Numbered from the stretch's first letter, positions 1 to 13,100 are shown. The stretch is 64,000 nt of DNA from Leptasterias polaris (GCA_037783415.1 JAZGTN010000028.1:744001-808000); one strand, 5' to 3'. Notes: generated from the sequence alone by a model not told the origin. Numbers and translations are program-made.

Positions 1-135
1 TCCATGTTGACCTTAATTTTTGCTTTAAAAAACAAATCATTCTCTTATTTTTAGATGTCATCGTTAAGAAATGTAGGCTACATAATGATTCGAGAACAGC
101 ATGCATTCGTTTGAACCATAACTCACCCGTTCATT

Positions 136-488
136 TTAAAGGTATTGTATACTTTTGGTAACAGCTCAAAATCAGTGTCTACATTTTGTGTGATTCAACA
201 TATGCATGAACAAACAAACCTGTGAAAGTTTGAGCTCAATTGGTCATCGAGGTCACGAGAAAATAGTGAAAAGAGACCTTATGTGTTTTCTGTTTTTCAA
301 ACATCGAGTTTATTATCACGCGTGATAAAAACTATTGTTTTACTCATTTCTCAGAAACAATAGAATTTTAGGCAGAAATATTTTAAGGAACCCTTTTTAC
401 CATTACTTACTTTAAATCATGTAAGTTATTTGTGAATCTGTGAACATTTGTGTTTTTCGATCTTACCAATAGTGTACAGGGCCTTTAA
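136..488. mobile_element. TTAA-flanked MITE, copy 1
   Basis: The element proper is 140-484 and lies between two TTAA tetranucleotides (136-139 and 485-488). Its ends are imperfect inverted repeats: AGGTATTGTATACTTTTGG on the left, and on the right the reverse complement reads AGGCCCTGTACACTATTGG. It has no coding capacity. The TTAA duplication suggests mobilisation by a Kolobok- or piggyBac-type transposase. From memory, MITEs with ends like AGGCAGTGGACACTATTGG are very common in sea stars. A shorter relative lies at 7361-7550. Confidence 0.7.
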
Positions 489-1283
489 ATCTAATCTTTT
501 CTTAAATTTCCTGATAACCAAATGGCCTTCGAATTGACTCCGTGGAACATGTTGGTAGTTAACTCTAACCACTGAAGACTATAACAAATCAATAAGACAA
601 TAATGCCATTAGAGACTGATTTGATTTTTATCGGCAGAATTCAAGGCGTTTAACGTAAGCGACCTTGTGGCTATTAGCGTTCACATGTTACATGTTACCG
701 CCGTTTATACGCAAAGTCATCCATGCTATTTCTGAAGACGAAGTATGCAACCCTTTTTCAGAAGAATAAATTAATTCTAATTCTCTAGTTTTCAATAAAC
801 ACATAATGCAACCAACCTTTGAAAATGTCAACATTCTATATATGCTCACGTTTGAGTTATGTTTTGATAAAGATTTCGTTTTTATAAATATAATGAAAAT
901 TACAAATAAATATAAAAGTACCAGTGACATTGATGAGTAAAATTTACCCCTGTAAACAACACAACGCCTATATCAATGTAATTATCACATACGTTTAGTG
1001 GGGGAAATATTTATTTTTTGTTTCTTTATTCATTTATTTATTCTTGTAACTATTTATTGATATAATGTGAACCATTCATGCGTTATTATCATCATTTGAG
1101 GTTCGAGAAAGTGTTTTGTGTATAAAGATATAAGACATGACTTATAATAATATCGTTATGAATGATATTACCGACAGTCACAGCGTACTGGCCGCCGTAA
1201 ATTGCTTGGCATGGTTAACTCTCCACTGTCAAGAGGTGTAGGCCCCTACAACTCATCTTGAGCCAGTAGTGATCTTTGAATGC
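489..1283. other. Intergenic, no gene seen
   Basis: AT-rich sequence with short open frames only and no recognisable domain, RNA gene or repeat structure. I see nothing functional here. Confidence 0.5.
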
Positions 1284-1470
1284 TCATTGTGGACAGCTGA
1301 CATAGGCTCCATTACAAGTTGTCTGCACATTTCATGTCTCCAAGATTTTTATCTATTTATTTGTTTTCACGTTTGGTACACAAAACCCGTTGATCATTGT
1401 GGACAGCTGACACATAGGCTCCATTACAAGTTGTCTACACATTTCATGTTTCACGTTTGGTACAACAAAA
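1284..1470 (+). repeat. Tandem duplication, 111-bp unit
   Basis: A segment beginning CATTGTGGACAGCTGACA occurs at 1284 and again at 1395, with the shared CACGTTTGGTACA block near the end of each copy. The second copy is shorter and has small indels. This is a local tandem duplication. Confidence 0.75.
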
Positions 1471-2017
1471 AACGTTTTATGATTTGGCTGTGTGTGACGA
1501 GCATGACAAACCCACCTAGAAAGAGAGTTAAGATTACTTCGTAGTAGGTGTTTATTTTCACAAAGAGAGATACAATGAAAGATGTGGATAAAACAATATT
1601 ATTATAAGAGTGACTTTAATAATATATACATATTTACGCACAATTTTGGAGTTGCCTTTTACTATTCTTTCAGCTGTTTGGCAACATTCACAAAATGTCC
1701 TTGTGGAATATTCAAAAATTCAGGTCTATAAACATTTTTATTTAATTAGCTTGGCAGACTAATAACTATAATACATTTTTTTTCTTCTAATTAGGTTGAT
1801 CTTAATGAACAGTTGTGTCCTTGAGCAAGCCACTTTACTGTAATTGCTTCTTATCGTCCAGGAGTGAAACCTGCAAGGGAGATTGCTCAGTGTGATTATC
1901 ATACTGATATTCTTATTTCGGTTGTCTAAGGAGTAGTGATAGTTTTAGGTGTGCCGATGAAATGTGGTGTCGATATCCTGTTTGAAAAGGCGCAATATGA
2001 AACACAGTGTATCCTTC
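1471..2017. other. Intergenic, no gene seen
   Basis: AT-rich sequence with short frames only. I recognise no feature. Confidence 0.5.
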
Positions 2018-2258
2018 ACAGAAGATAACATTTCGTTAGTCGTAAAATCCCCCTCTTAATTATAATAAACCGTAAACTACCCGCTCATTTCTATATCATG
2101 TCCATCAAATCAATATTGATGTGAACCTGAAAGTGCTGATCAGGTTCAAGGATTCGAAGCATGTCTTGATTAATGCACAGATGAAACACGCTGGTATGAA
2201 TAACTCAGACCCCGAAACCAGACTCCAAAATGACCCTTGTGAAATGACCCCACACTGC
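2018..2258 (+). repeat. Inverted repeat, left arm
   Basis: About 240 bp that recurs in reverse complement at 6223-6464 with only scattered mismatches. The outer end reads ACAGAAGAT and the inner end CACACTGC. The two arms face each other about 4 kb apart, as the TIRs of a 4.45-kb element would, but I could not find a convincing target duplication outside them. The alternative is two independent insertions of one short repeat. The 62-residue open frame inside each arm is only a consequence of the repeat. Confidence 0.75.
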
Positions 2259-2600
2259 ACCAGTGCCCTTCAACAGATTAGTCTTCAAGAGGTCAATGGT
2301 TATAATTAATTATGCGATGCGCACCAGTAGCCTGTAAGCCTGAAAGAGGGTATACTCGAACCTGTTTTGAACAATTTCCTCTGATTATTCTCTCCAGTAA
2401 GACACCTTCTCAATTTTATTCTAGGATAAGTTTCGGGAAAGTTTATCCACAAAGGGGACGATCATTCAGGATTAGGTGCGGAAAGTAATCATGTTTGTAA
2501 AGGAAAAGGTTATCTGCCTATAAAATGACCTTAGAATAAAATCCTTTGAAAACAGAAACACCGCCTATTAAGCAGGGAAAATACGTATTATACACAATTA

Positions 2601-2950
2601 CCTGTCGAGTAGGCTAGGTTGGCAACCAGGTGTAAGCCATGGTCCATTTACCTGTCGAGTAGGCTAGGTTGGCAACCAGGTGTAAGCCATGGTCCATTTA
2701 CCTGTCGAGTAGGCTAGGTTGGCAACCAGGTGTAAGCCATGGTCCATTTACCTGTCGAGTAGGCTAGGTTGGCAACCAGGTGTAAGCCATGGTCCATTTA
2801 CCTGTCGAGTAGGCTAGGTTGGCAACCAGGTGTAAGCCATGGTCCATTTACCTGTCGAGTAGGCTAGGTTGGCAACCAGGTGTAAGCCATGGTCCATTTA
2901 CCTGTCGAGTAGGCTAGGTTGGCAACCAGGTGTAAGCCATGTTCCATTTC
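2601..2950 (+). repeat. Minisatellite, 50 bp x 7
   Basis: Seven head-to-tail copies of a 50-bp unit starting CCTGTCGAGTAGGCTAGG, at 2601, 2651, 2701, 2751, 2801, 2851 and 2901. Copies 1 to 6 are identical. The last has one change (GGTCC to GTTCC) and a different last base. Such uniformity suggests recent expansion or active homogenisation. There are no variable spacers, so it is not a CRISPR-like array. Confidence 0.97.
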
Positions 2951-3192
2951 GATCTCACCTTTTCACCTCTTTCCAAAGATTTATTTAGCTGTAGGCTGTT
3001 TCCAACCCCGGAAGATTAAAAGTTTCTTCCGTTGAAAACAGAAAACAAACTGGGTGGAGGAAAAAGAAAAAAGAAAGAAAAAACAAGCTTACATAAACGT
3101 ACGTTTTCACCTTTATGTTAAGGTAGATCTTCGTTATTGTTGTACAAACGTCTTTGTACGAAACTTAAGGTTAGGGAATGCTATGTACAGTC

Positions 3193-3386
3193 CACTCTAA
3201 AATCTCCTGGATCAGAATTAACCCAATTGCGGGTCTGATTTACTACCCGGAAAGTGATAAATGGGTTTTAAGTCGGACTCTCCGTCATTTTGATCTCTTT
3301 CTGTGTAATTTTGACACAGATTCCGGTCATGCTGACACATAAATGGGTCCGGCCTCACGGAACCCAGATCTGGATCATTTTAGGAC
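3193..3386. mobile_element. MITE, CACTCTAAAA family, copy A
   Basis: Starts CACTCTAAAATCTCCTGG and ends near GATCATTTTAGGACTCGG. Inside are GGGTC/GACCC-type motifs and a GACACAGATTCCGG block. Related copies lie at about 60432-60695 and 63413-63651. It is non-coding; the exact right end is uncertain. Confidence 0.6.
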
Positions 3387-6222
3387 TCGGAATGTTTCGA
3401 GTGAGTTTGTAAGTGTATCAAGTGAGCTATAGTGTATGTAGATTACTGTATACGATTCAGCATTCTCTGTAAGGCTCGTATATTGGAATTAGACAAATGA
3501 CAGGTGCTATTTACAAATTATTGACAAATGGTTTGTGTCAATAAAGTAAAAACATATCCTGTACACTAAATAATTGTTATCTTTTAACTGAGGTAAGCTA
3601 AAGACATTTTCCACAAACCGTGTAATTTTAGACGTGTTTGAGGTGAAAAATTGCCAATGCTATAGTTACTAGAAAGTGTTTTGAGTATTGTAGTGCTTTT
3701 TAGAAACAGTTTTGTCACAAACAAACAAACAAACAAATAAACAATAATCTTTGCAAAATCAAGATTCTTTGTACATTTTAATTCTAACTCAAAACATACA
3801 CTTTTCACAGAAAATCTAAGTCGAGATTGATAGATTGTGTGTGTTTATTTATGCGACAGATTGCAACCGATACGGCTAGCACCCGGGTTGAAGATACTTC
3901 TCAGTCACTAAGTTGCGATCCAAAGAGTAGATTGTAAGCGATTGTACGATACCCGTGACGTAAACCACTGCCCTTGAATCCTATGGTCAACTTATTTAGT
4001 GATGCTGCCAGGTACGGAAGCTCAAAAGAAAGCACTAATGTTTTTGAGCTAATATGTATATTATAAGGTCCGGTTTGGATTGAAAGCTATAACGCCATCT
4101 CCCGTACTAGTTATATATATTTAAATAGAAACAATTGGCATGGAGACGTGCAGTTTAAATAACTTAAATGGCTTTCCGAGTTCTCATACAAAAAAAGGAC
4201 GTCTTTGCGATTTGCTGTATAAGCCTATATCTTATTTCCATTGATCTAAGAAAATATAACCCAGAGGTAAAGCAACTATTGACGAGACGTCCTTTTGTGG
4301 AATGAAAACTTGAAAAGACATCTTAACTATCTACGTTTTACGTCTTCCTGTAATTTTGTAGGCCTATCTCTTAATGGAAACGTGGATGGCGCGAGATCTT
4401 TCCGGAATTTTTTGAGGCTGCATTTTTTATCCCCGTCATTTGTTTTGTTGTTGTTTTTTGATGAAGCTTTTCACCAACTCATTGGTTAGCACTGAGTTTA
4501 GAGAAACGTGTACCGTGTACATAATTATACAGTGCTAATCGCACATCAGTGTTTGGGTCAAAACCAAAGTGTATCCCCGGTGAAACTATTTTATCAATTA
4601 TATTTCGGTTTGAGTAAAGTGTTTTAACATGTTATGAGCATTGCATATTAGAGAGTGGTTTGATAGATGGAGGACGTCCTCGTCTCATTGTTGACAAACA
4701 CCCCCAGCATACAAACACACAAACAAACAAACAAACCAAAAACCGACACCACAACGAAGAAACAAAGAAACCATACCAATAGTCAAAACAAAGGCCCAAG
4801 CAATGAGAGAATTAAGACAAAATCCCCATTATTATATGACATGTGTGTGTTCAGGAGTTTAGAAGTGCAGTTATTTGCAGCTGCTTCCGCCCGACGTTTG
4901 ATTTATTGTATTAAACAAAAATGTGAAAAGTTGGACTTCATCCGCCTTTGTTGTGAGTCAGAAGAAAAAAGTAAAACAAAACATGCACAATTTTTAGCAT
5001 TATATCAACACATTGTCCTTATATCAGTTGTTGCGTTTGTTAAAAGGTTTTCCGGTACAGTTTTATCGAACATGAATTCTTTTCAGAGGGACAATTTCAC
5101 ATTGCTCTATGACTTTTGTTGTCACTATTCTCTCAGACTTAAACAAGGCTGTTGTATTTAAGGTTTTTGTTCCAATGGGTTTTTCATGATACAGAAAAAC
5201 TTCTTTCAGCTCCCCACAGGAAGAAAGGTTACCTTTCCGATGATGCCTTATGTCTGCTAAAATAAAATCATATCACGCCATAAGTTATAGATTTCCCTTA
5301 GGAAATATCTTGAAAAACAGACAGTTCCAGATTCTTATCGAAGGATATTTTAGTTTTTATGTCAACCCCGAAGTAGGTCGGTCGACTTTTATCGATGCAC
5401 AGAGAAAGGGAAACAAAGAAAGACAATTCGGGATCTGCTGTTTGTGACTCAAATATTGAGTGCATCCATTTATAATGGAATGAACAGATACTTCTCACAG
5501 ATCTTCAGTTAACCCATCAGGACTGTATTTCTGCTACACCTTATCAAAAACCTACTCCCATTAAAATTACAAACATGTATGTTATTCCACCGTCGCATAT
5601 AGAAACTTACTGAATAACCTGACCCAACGCTAATATCTTGAAGAAGGAAGAAGGAAAACAAAAATACACACAGAACCAGAAAATCGAGCTTTGTGTGTAA
5701 AAGTCAAGGTTGGATATTTTTTTCTTTGACTAATTTGACTAACCTTGAGACCGAGTAAAAATCGATGTTTCGCGTGGTTGTGTAAAATATGTTAAGGCAG
5801 CCGTCATGAGGTCGACCAGTTCCTGCTCTACTTCTATTTTCGTCACGACCATTGTACATTCTTTGACATTGTCGTCACGAGCAACGAAAGAGGGCAGACG
5901 CATCCTGAAGATTGTATCTTCTTTAATGTTTACATTGGGGACACCGTATTGTCATGTTCCATCGATGTGATCGGAGTGAATCCCATTACTACTCAAAACA
6001 GCAGTCCGGTCTATTTTCCCAGATACAGACCGAAAATAAAAAGAATCAAATTCTTGCAACTCCGATTAAACGCTGTAATGCCAAGTTAAAAGAAGAACGT
6101 TTAAAGATCTATCCGTTGTACAAACGATAATGTCGAGCCCCTTTGACAGCTGCTGACAACACTCACTGTAATTTGTTAAACGAATATTTTTTCCCCAGTT
6201 TTTTGTTCTGAAGTGATTTCTC
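3387..6222. other. Non-coding stretch between the inverted arms
   Basis: No transposase or other domain can be seen although this lies between the inverted repeats at 2018 and 6464. It holds short AAAC runs at about 3717-3745 and 4719-4740, and a short hairpin whose arms carry AAAGGACGTCT (about 4190) and AGACGTCCTTTTG (about 4285). The longest open frame (4667-5161) is Lys/Thr/Asn-rich through an AAAC run and is not credible as a gene. Confidence 0.5.
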
Positions 6223-6464
6223 GCAGTGTGGGGTCATTTCACAAGGGTCATTTTGGAGTCTGGTTTCGGGGTCTGAGTTATTCATACCAGCGTGTTTCAT
6301 CTGTGCATTAATCAAGACATGCTTCGAATCCTTGAACCTGATCAGCACTTTCAGGTTCACATCAATATTGATTTGATGGACTTGATATAGAAATGAGCGG
6401 GTAGTTTACGGTTTATTATAATTAAGAGGGGGATTTTACGACTAACTAAATGTTAATCTTCTGT
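6223..6464 (-). repeat. Inverted repeat, right arm
   Basis: Reverse-complement partner of 2018-2258; see that entry. The outer end is CTTCTGT and the inner end GCAGTGTGG. Confidence 0.75.
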
Positions 6465-7360
6465 AATAATAGTACACACACCGTAAGTTTTTATAGAATG
6501 CTATACCTGGATGGAAAATGTTACGGTATCTCAAAACAACCCTGGTAATTTGTTCCATTCCTGATTTTGTATCTTTGTGTTTTGCATTTACCGTAGCGTA
6601 ACAAAAGATTGTCTCTGAAAACTGCACTGCGCACCAATATATGAAGAAACACCTGGATTACATGATTCATGTACATTTGTGCAGGTTAAACATTTTCGGA
6701 CAATAACGTTATCATATTTAGGGCTGCAGAGCTTGTTGTATATGGGTTTTTTTAATAACTCTCCCGTATTGGGCTTTTTGGAGGTTTTTGTTTTGTAAGT
6801 GTTTTTTTTGTTTACAAGTTTTTTCCATGTCTATTTTTTTTCCATGTTTTTTTTGTTGTTGTCTTTATTGCTGTGTTATTGTTGTTGTTGCTGTTGTTGT
6901 CGTCCTAGTTTGCCTTCATGACGACCATTACTTATTTCTCCTTCCCTCCCACAATACCACTATACACAATACACTGGAAATGCCCCTGTGTCAGACAGAA
7001 GCTCAGTTCAATCTACGCTAGACGAATAACGTCAAGATCAAGACAAATTATGTCAGGAACGGTACCTATAACCGGCTGTGTATTATCGGTTGCTTTTGAG
7101 TTTAATAGGTCTGGGCTTCAACCCGACGGAAGTCTAAATCTGTGTCAAGTAGCCCATCGAGAGACAGTGAAATGTGTACTTAAGGTGTGGGCTTACCTTA
7201 GGTGAATGTCTTGATCAGTGCTTCAGATATTGACCGCATCCCCAGGCAGTGCTTTCTGTGTTTCTATATCTAAAAAATATTCAATAATAAGAACTTGATG
7301 TTTTGATTGAAAATTACATTATAACCACGTCTATCATCGTCATCATGTACACTACATTTT
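6465..7360. other. Intergenic, no gene seen
   Basis: Contains a T/G-rich TTG-repeat tract around 6790-6905, which gives a Cys/Val-rich chance frame. No gene is recognised. Confidence 0.5.
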
Positions 7361-7554
7361 AGGGCAAAGTTTACTTTTGGTAATTACTCCAACAAATTAA
7401 AACTATAAAAATGTATTTGGTAAGAAACACTCGAGAGCTGTTTAAACATTGATGGAAACGATCCCCTTGAAGTTATGTAGAAAAAGAGGTAATTTTTCAC
7501 CCAAGTGAAAATGCTGGTCTTTGACAATTACCAAAAGTAATACTCTGCCTTTAA
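7361..7554. mobile_element. TTAA-type MITE, copy 2
   Basis: The ends AGGGCAAAGTTTACTTTTGG and, in reverse complement on the right, AGGCAGAGTATTACTTTTGG form an inverted repeat continuing into GTAATT. TTAA follows the right end (7551-7554); the left flank is TTTT, so the left duplication has decayed. It shares the end pattern with 140-484. Confidence 0.65.
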
Positions 7555-7868
7555 TGGGTAAAAATGAATTTGAGAGGGAAAGATCCTCGCTTACTAATCT
7601 TCTAAATTTCTGCACAACAAAACTGCATTGTTTTAAAGGTGCTTGTTATGCTTTGGAAACAAATAGTAACAGGTTATTAGTCTCTATTTTGAACACGATT
7701 ATGAACACGCTTACATGTCGTTGTTGAGTTAAACGTGTTTGAAGGAATGTTCATGTACTCCCTGCAGTATTTATTTGTAATTAATTTTTCTGGATAACGA
7801 ACATTGTTTATGTGTTCTCACATCACAGCCAGCCCATCACATGCATGTCCCAATGCGCATGATCGAAG

Positions 7869-8054
7869 CGCAAAGGATTCTGGGTGAAATCCGAGTCCAA
7901 GCAACACCAACAAACATCATTGCGCGCTGATTTTGAAGCAATGCTGTACACAACTATACAACCTGGCATTGTTACATGTAAACTATAGTATGGCGTACAT
8001 CTTGGCAGCATAACCTCATTTTTAAGTTTACTTGGTTTCCCAAGATGCATTGCG
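7869..8054. promoter_or_regulatory. Two inverted ZNF143/Staf-like sites
   Basis: 7869-7886, read on the minus strand, and 8037-8054, read on the plus strand, each match the Staf/ZNF143 consensus YWCCCRNMATSCMYYRCR at 17 of 18 positions. They are inverted with about 150 bp between them. A palindromic ATGCGCAT lies just upstream at about 7853. In other animals such sites mark promoters, sometimes bidirectional ones. No gene is visible next to them, so they could also be the ends of a degenerate inverted-repeat element. Confidence 0.35.
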
Positions 8055-8523
8055 GTCTATTTTTCAGACGGCGCTTGTGCCTAATGGGCTATAGAGCAAT
8101 GTGGAACTAAGTGGCGGCATAGAGGACCTTTGCCATTGCCTTCAGAACCGTCAGGAACATTGAAGCACTTCATCTGGGTCAACTCTAAAGTAATTCATCC
8201 ATTTAAGGAAGATTTTGAGTCTTTGATTTCAAAAGTGCGCCATCCCTGTGCATCATTTATTTTATTCTAAAGAGCAAATGGTAATTACAAAAACTGAAAT
8301 ATCAATTTAATGTAGATCTAATGTCCTGCCAGTCTCCAGCCTAAAATGATTTGTAAATTCTTAGACGGTGGCTTTACGCACTCATTGACGGTCTCCGGAA
8401 CAGCCGCCCTCTGCACATCCATTGACCCGTTCAAACATCTCTCCCTACCAGCACATTGTTTTGTAATTCATTGGTAAAAGCTTGTTAAATTTTACCAGCG
8501 TATGCGTTTTAAGTTCAATACAC

Positions 8524-8524
<1 letters not shown>

Positions 8525-8571
<47 letters not shown>

Positions 8572-8814
8572 TATTCGGCATTAAAAAACACATATTACAA
8601 TCACAAAAAATGAATTTAAAAAGAAACCAGAGCCTTCACACACAAGCAAATATATAAATATAAAAATATATAAATAAAAATGTTTACTAGTCTATACAAA
8701 TTATTTAAAAAACACAGACACGGAAGTATAAAGTGGCAGAGGTTAAAACATTAGAAAACAAAAAGTAATAATAAAAATAAAATAAAAATAATAAATAAAT
8801 AAATAAATAAACAA

Positions 8815-8881
<67 letters not shown>

Positions 8882-9060
8882 ATTAATTAATTATTGATTT
8901 TTTGGGGTCTCAACTTTTAAGATTAATCTTTTTTGTTTTTGGTTTGCTTCATTTAAAAAAATAAAAATAAAAATAAATAACAAACAAAGCAAAAAAATTA
9001 CAATAATAATTAAAAACAGATAGGCAAAGAGATACCCAAAGAGATACCACATTCTATACT
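8525..9060 (-). mobile_element. LINE 3'-end remnant with microsatellites
   Basis: On the minus strand the sequence runs through AATGCCGAATAAATAATAA into an (AAT)n tail (plus-strand ATT run 8525-8573), a typical end of CR1/L2-type LINEs in marine invertebrates. Upstream on that strand is AT-rich sequence with a long (AAAT)n tract at 8791-8883. No coding part remains. Family assignment rests on the tail alone. Confidence 0.4.
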
Positions 9061-9629
9061 TTGAAACTGTTGTGACTTTTTACGCGCACACCTTTTTCAA
9101 AAGTTTAAGGTTGGACGATCCAAACAAAAGTAAGCATCCATAATCAGAGTTTGTCTACTAACAATACGATGCATAATGAATTCAAGTAATGTATTTTGTT
9201 GGGCTTTGGGTCTTCCTCCATCATTGGAGAGATGATGTCTTCGCAATCTCTACACATTGATGCTAAGACATCAATAAGCAATTGAAGATTTCATGCAGCA
9301 AGAGGTTCCTTTTCTTTGGCGCGTTCCACTCCTTTAATGTCGAGCGCGTGTCTTGTCACAAAATGTCTTAAAATTTGCCATCGAATAAAAACGTCAATCA
9401 AGGACAACGGGTTCGGAGTATTCAGCATTTTTAAGGAAATGTCATAGTGGAAACCTTATGATGCTCATTCCAGTCTTAGATTTATCATAGGTGATTGAAC
9501 ACAACTGTTTGGTGTTTTCAGTTTTGAAGGGGACACTTGCTATACGCGCCAATTTCTAAATCGTTAGTAATCCAATGACATGAAACATGATGCCCATGTG
9601 GTCTTTACAAAAACGATTTTAAAGAGGGG
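9061..9629. other. Intergenic, no gene seen
   Basis: No coding, RNA or repeat feature recognised. Confidence 0.45.
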
Positions 9630-10147
9630 GGGCCAAATGTCAAATTCAATTTGTTGATGTATTCATTTTCCTATTTAGATAGAGTCCTCATGTGAGTGGG
9701 AAAAATTACGAGTCTCAAACCTCTCGTTAAAATGGTGTAAATGCCATTGTATTTGATAACCTCCCAGTGCAAAATATGCCAACATCCAAAACATCTGATG
9801 ACATCATCTGACAAAAATAGGTATTTACATTTTTGTACGAGAATGTTTTATTTCCAGCAAATTTGGAACTCGACGTCATTGGATTTCAACAACTAATGGG
9901 TCTTTACAATCCAAGGATGAATATTTTGTTAGTCAAAATGTCAAACTCAAGGTCGCTTCGATTGAATGTCATTGAAAGCCAGGAACGAACCAAAACGTAC
10001 AGACCCATATTTCTCAGCGAATGATGTCATCGGATGTTTTGAATGTTGACAAAACTTAGCTTTACCACAGTTACACCATTTTAACGAGGACTCTATCTAT
10101 CGGAAAATGAGTACATCACAAAGTTGAATGTGACACTTTCCTTGCTC
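9630..10147. mobile_element. Fold-back MITE
   Basis: Most of this 0.5-kb segment is an imperfect palindrome. The outer arms share GATGTA-TCATTTTCC and ATAGATAGAGTCCTC (about 9655-9690 and 10090-10120). The inner arms share CAAAACATCTGATGACATCAT (9786-9806) with its inverse near 10020-10042. A diverged half-copy lies at about 56750-56960. It has no coding capacity beyond a 63-residue chance frame. Confidence 0.65.
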
Positions 10148-13100
10148 TGGGAAAAACATCGAATGATAAGTTCGAGGTGGTTCACCATCAAATTGTTGAA
10201 GTTCAAATTTTCAGTTCAACTAATCAGATGTCTTCACGTCATCATACAGGCAACTTCGAAGCAATCAAACTTCCAGTAATAGTAGAAACCTCATAAATTA
10301 TTCATACTAAGAACAATAGTGCTAGCCTCTGATTGGCTGGGGTGTGGCTTCCTTGTTTTCTTGTCTCTTGTGATCAAGGGTAGTTGCTGTAAATAGCCGA
10401 GAGAAGTAACTGTTATTTCTTGATATTTATTCATATATCTGGATATTAAAAATGAAACGGTAGCTGCTTTTGTTGCTTGTTGGGTCCGTGGGCGTTTTCT
10501 ATGTTCGTGTGGTGCTGACTTTTTGTTTTATTTTGTATAACACATCTTAATCAATAGAACTGGCCATATCAGTGGAACAAGTATTGTAATGTCATTTGTT
10601 AGTGAGCAAAGAGTTCTTCTTTTTTTTAGGCTTATCCAATCATCACTGGAAATAACACACCCAGATCCCCAGTATTTATTCGCTACACAATTTTACTTCA
10701 AACCTTTCTGATAGTTAAACCAAAGGAACACCCAGACATAACCTGCACTGTAAACCTGTAAGACCGAACCTACCATTTGCAAAGAGATTAAATCTCAGTC
10801 GTAGATGTGGGAGGAAAACCACCATATTATGATGAAAACCTACGCAGTCAGGTCGGGACTGAAAACCCAATCCACAGAGGTGAAAGGTGAGAAATGAACC
10901 ACTGTATAAGCCAACCTGAATGCCCTTAAAACAGTAATGGAAATACTGCTACATAATTGATGATTGCTTATGGGTATCGTTGCTCAGTCTAAATTTCTGG
11001 CCATAAATTGGAACTTGGCAATAAAAAAAACGTAAAAAATACAGCACTAGAACACAACATAATTATATCAACATGAACCGTTTCTAACACCAACTTTAAC
11101 ATTAAATTTAATTTGGTAATTACTTGTCTTGTATAATTTATTTGAGTGACTGTTAAATTTATGAAAGTCTTCCGTTGTCAAATTGTTGTTTTGTGTAAGC
11201 TTTACAAGGAAAGTGGTCCACCGACTAATCGTGTCTAATGATCGTGGCGGAATTATGTCGAAAATGCTTTAAAATATTAACAAACTCAAGTGATTAAATC
11301 GTTAAACACTTGGTCCACTATATAACGTATAGCTTTCAACTAGTTCATGTCAAGGTTTCTATTTATAACAAGCAAGCTTAGCACAGTTTGTGTGTCTGAA
11401 CTGCTGCACGCAGCTCACTGCTTGCCATAAAACAAAGCAAAGAGCTCGCCACAGCGTGTGTCCGATTAAAACGACTTTGTCGGTGGGTATGGTCGAGTGG
11501 CTGCCTCACTTTATACTGCTCATTAAAGTATCGCCTGATGTTTTATTTAGACTGTATAAAAGCATTTCTAGTTGTTCTAGTATTGGAACCCTCCCATCAA
11601 ACATTAAATTAAAACATAATTAACAGAATATTATTAACAATGAAAGGGGATCTGTACAATTTAGTGGTTGCCTAGAAACATCATTTTATTGTAAAAATAT
11701 AATGTGAGTGACTGCTGATTGGAATAAGTCTGGTGTAAATGCAAGTTACTAAGTAGAGCATGATGAATGGCGCGTGTCGGTTGACTATATTATGGTACTA
11801 AGAAAGAACGTGGGAGAGCGAGGAGGAAGAAGAGAGAGTTAGGACACGAGACGCCTGAGTTAAGGAGCTAGTTTTTCATTTGTTTTATTATGGTATATAT
11901 ATTTTTTTACCCGGTCAATATCTTAAAACATGTGTGCTCTTTTTGTGTTTTGAAAGTTCTCTTAAATGCTGGCATAAAACAAAACAAAAATGATTGTACA
12001 TAAACTAATCAAACATCTTCTGTTAAATTGAACCCGGCACTGAACTGTGGCTTCAGAAAAAGAGGAACGATTCCTCTTGCATTTCTATGACGCCACAAGT
12101 TCCCGTTGTTCGCCTGTAACAAAAAAATTCCCAAAAACAAAAACACTTTTATGTGACCTTGTGCACATGACGTCGTTTGAGAAGGGCTCCCTCGGCCGGA
12201 GGTCAAATGAAAGTTGCTCATTTACTGCTAAGATGGCCGCGTGATGACTTCAATACATAAAATCTATAGTGCCCAGAACAACTCACTTCATAATTGAAAT
12301 ATCCAACAAGGGATTTCATATTGTTAAACAATGGCCGTGTATAAAGAGAGCTCAAGAGCTCAAAGTGCTTGTGAATAACATTGTTGGAGCATAACTTTCA
12401 CCTAAGCCAACAGTAAATGTCCAAGTATAGAAAAGTACGGGTCAATCTTGGTGCACACAGCCGATCATTGGAAACAATCATAAACAACTATTATTTGTCT
12501 TTCTCAATGTATAAACAAACTAAACTATAATAAATGAAAATAAAAATTGAAGTGTACGTTATGTTTTTACTTTTTATTTATTTTTTGAATGGTCCGTTTT
12601 TATTATACATTATTCAATAGCCCATCAAATTAAAACAATGAAGAACAAAGCAAAATATATACAATAAACTTTTCAAAGGGAAAATAATAGATACAAGATT
12701 GAACACAAACAAACAACAATGAAGATTACATAGAAATTTTAAGAAATAATAATAATATTAAAAAGGTAAAAATGTGGCACAAACCTAAGTTAAAGCAGTG
12801 GGGGAGGTGGGAAAGAAAAAAGTATGCTGCCATTAAAATCATGTATGTTGTTGTTGTTGTTGTTGTTGGTGTTGTTGTTGTACCTTTGCACCTGTTTTTA
12901 TTCTGTATGGTACAATGTGTTAACATGTATTGAGATCTAAATATAGTAGGTTGACTGTCCGTGTTGTCACCCCAAACGAATTGCTCTTCAGAAGGGGTCG
13001 TTTTATGGAAGACAATCAGATTCAGTACACATTCAACGGTCTGCAATTGGGTGCATGTTGAAAATCACTTTGTAGCAGCTGATGGAAACTGTAAGAAACT

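Noticed and set aside
2601..2950. CRISPR-like array
   Set aside because: Direct tandem repeat without spacers, in a eukaryotic genome.
4667..5161. 164-codon frame
   Set aside because: The N-terminal part is translated AAAC repeat, the rest has no domain, and it lies between inverted repeats without other gene signals.
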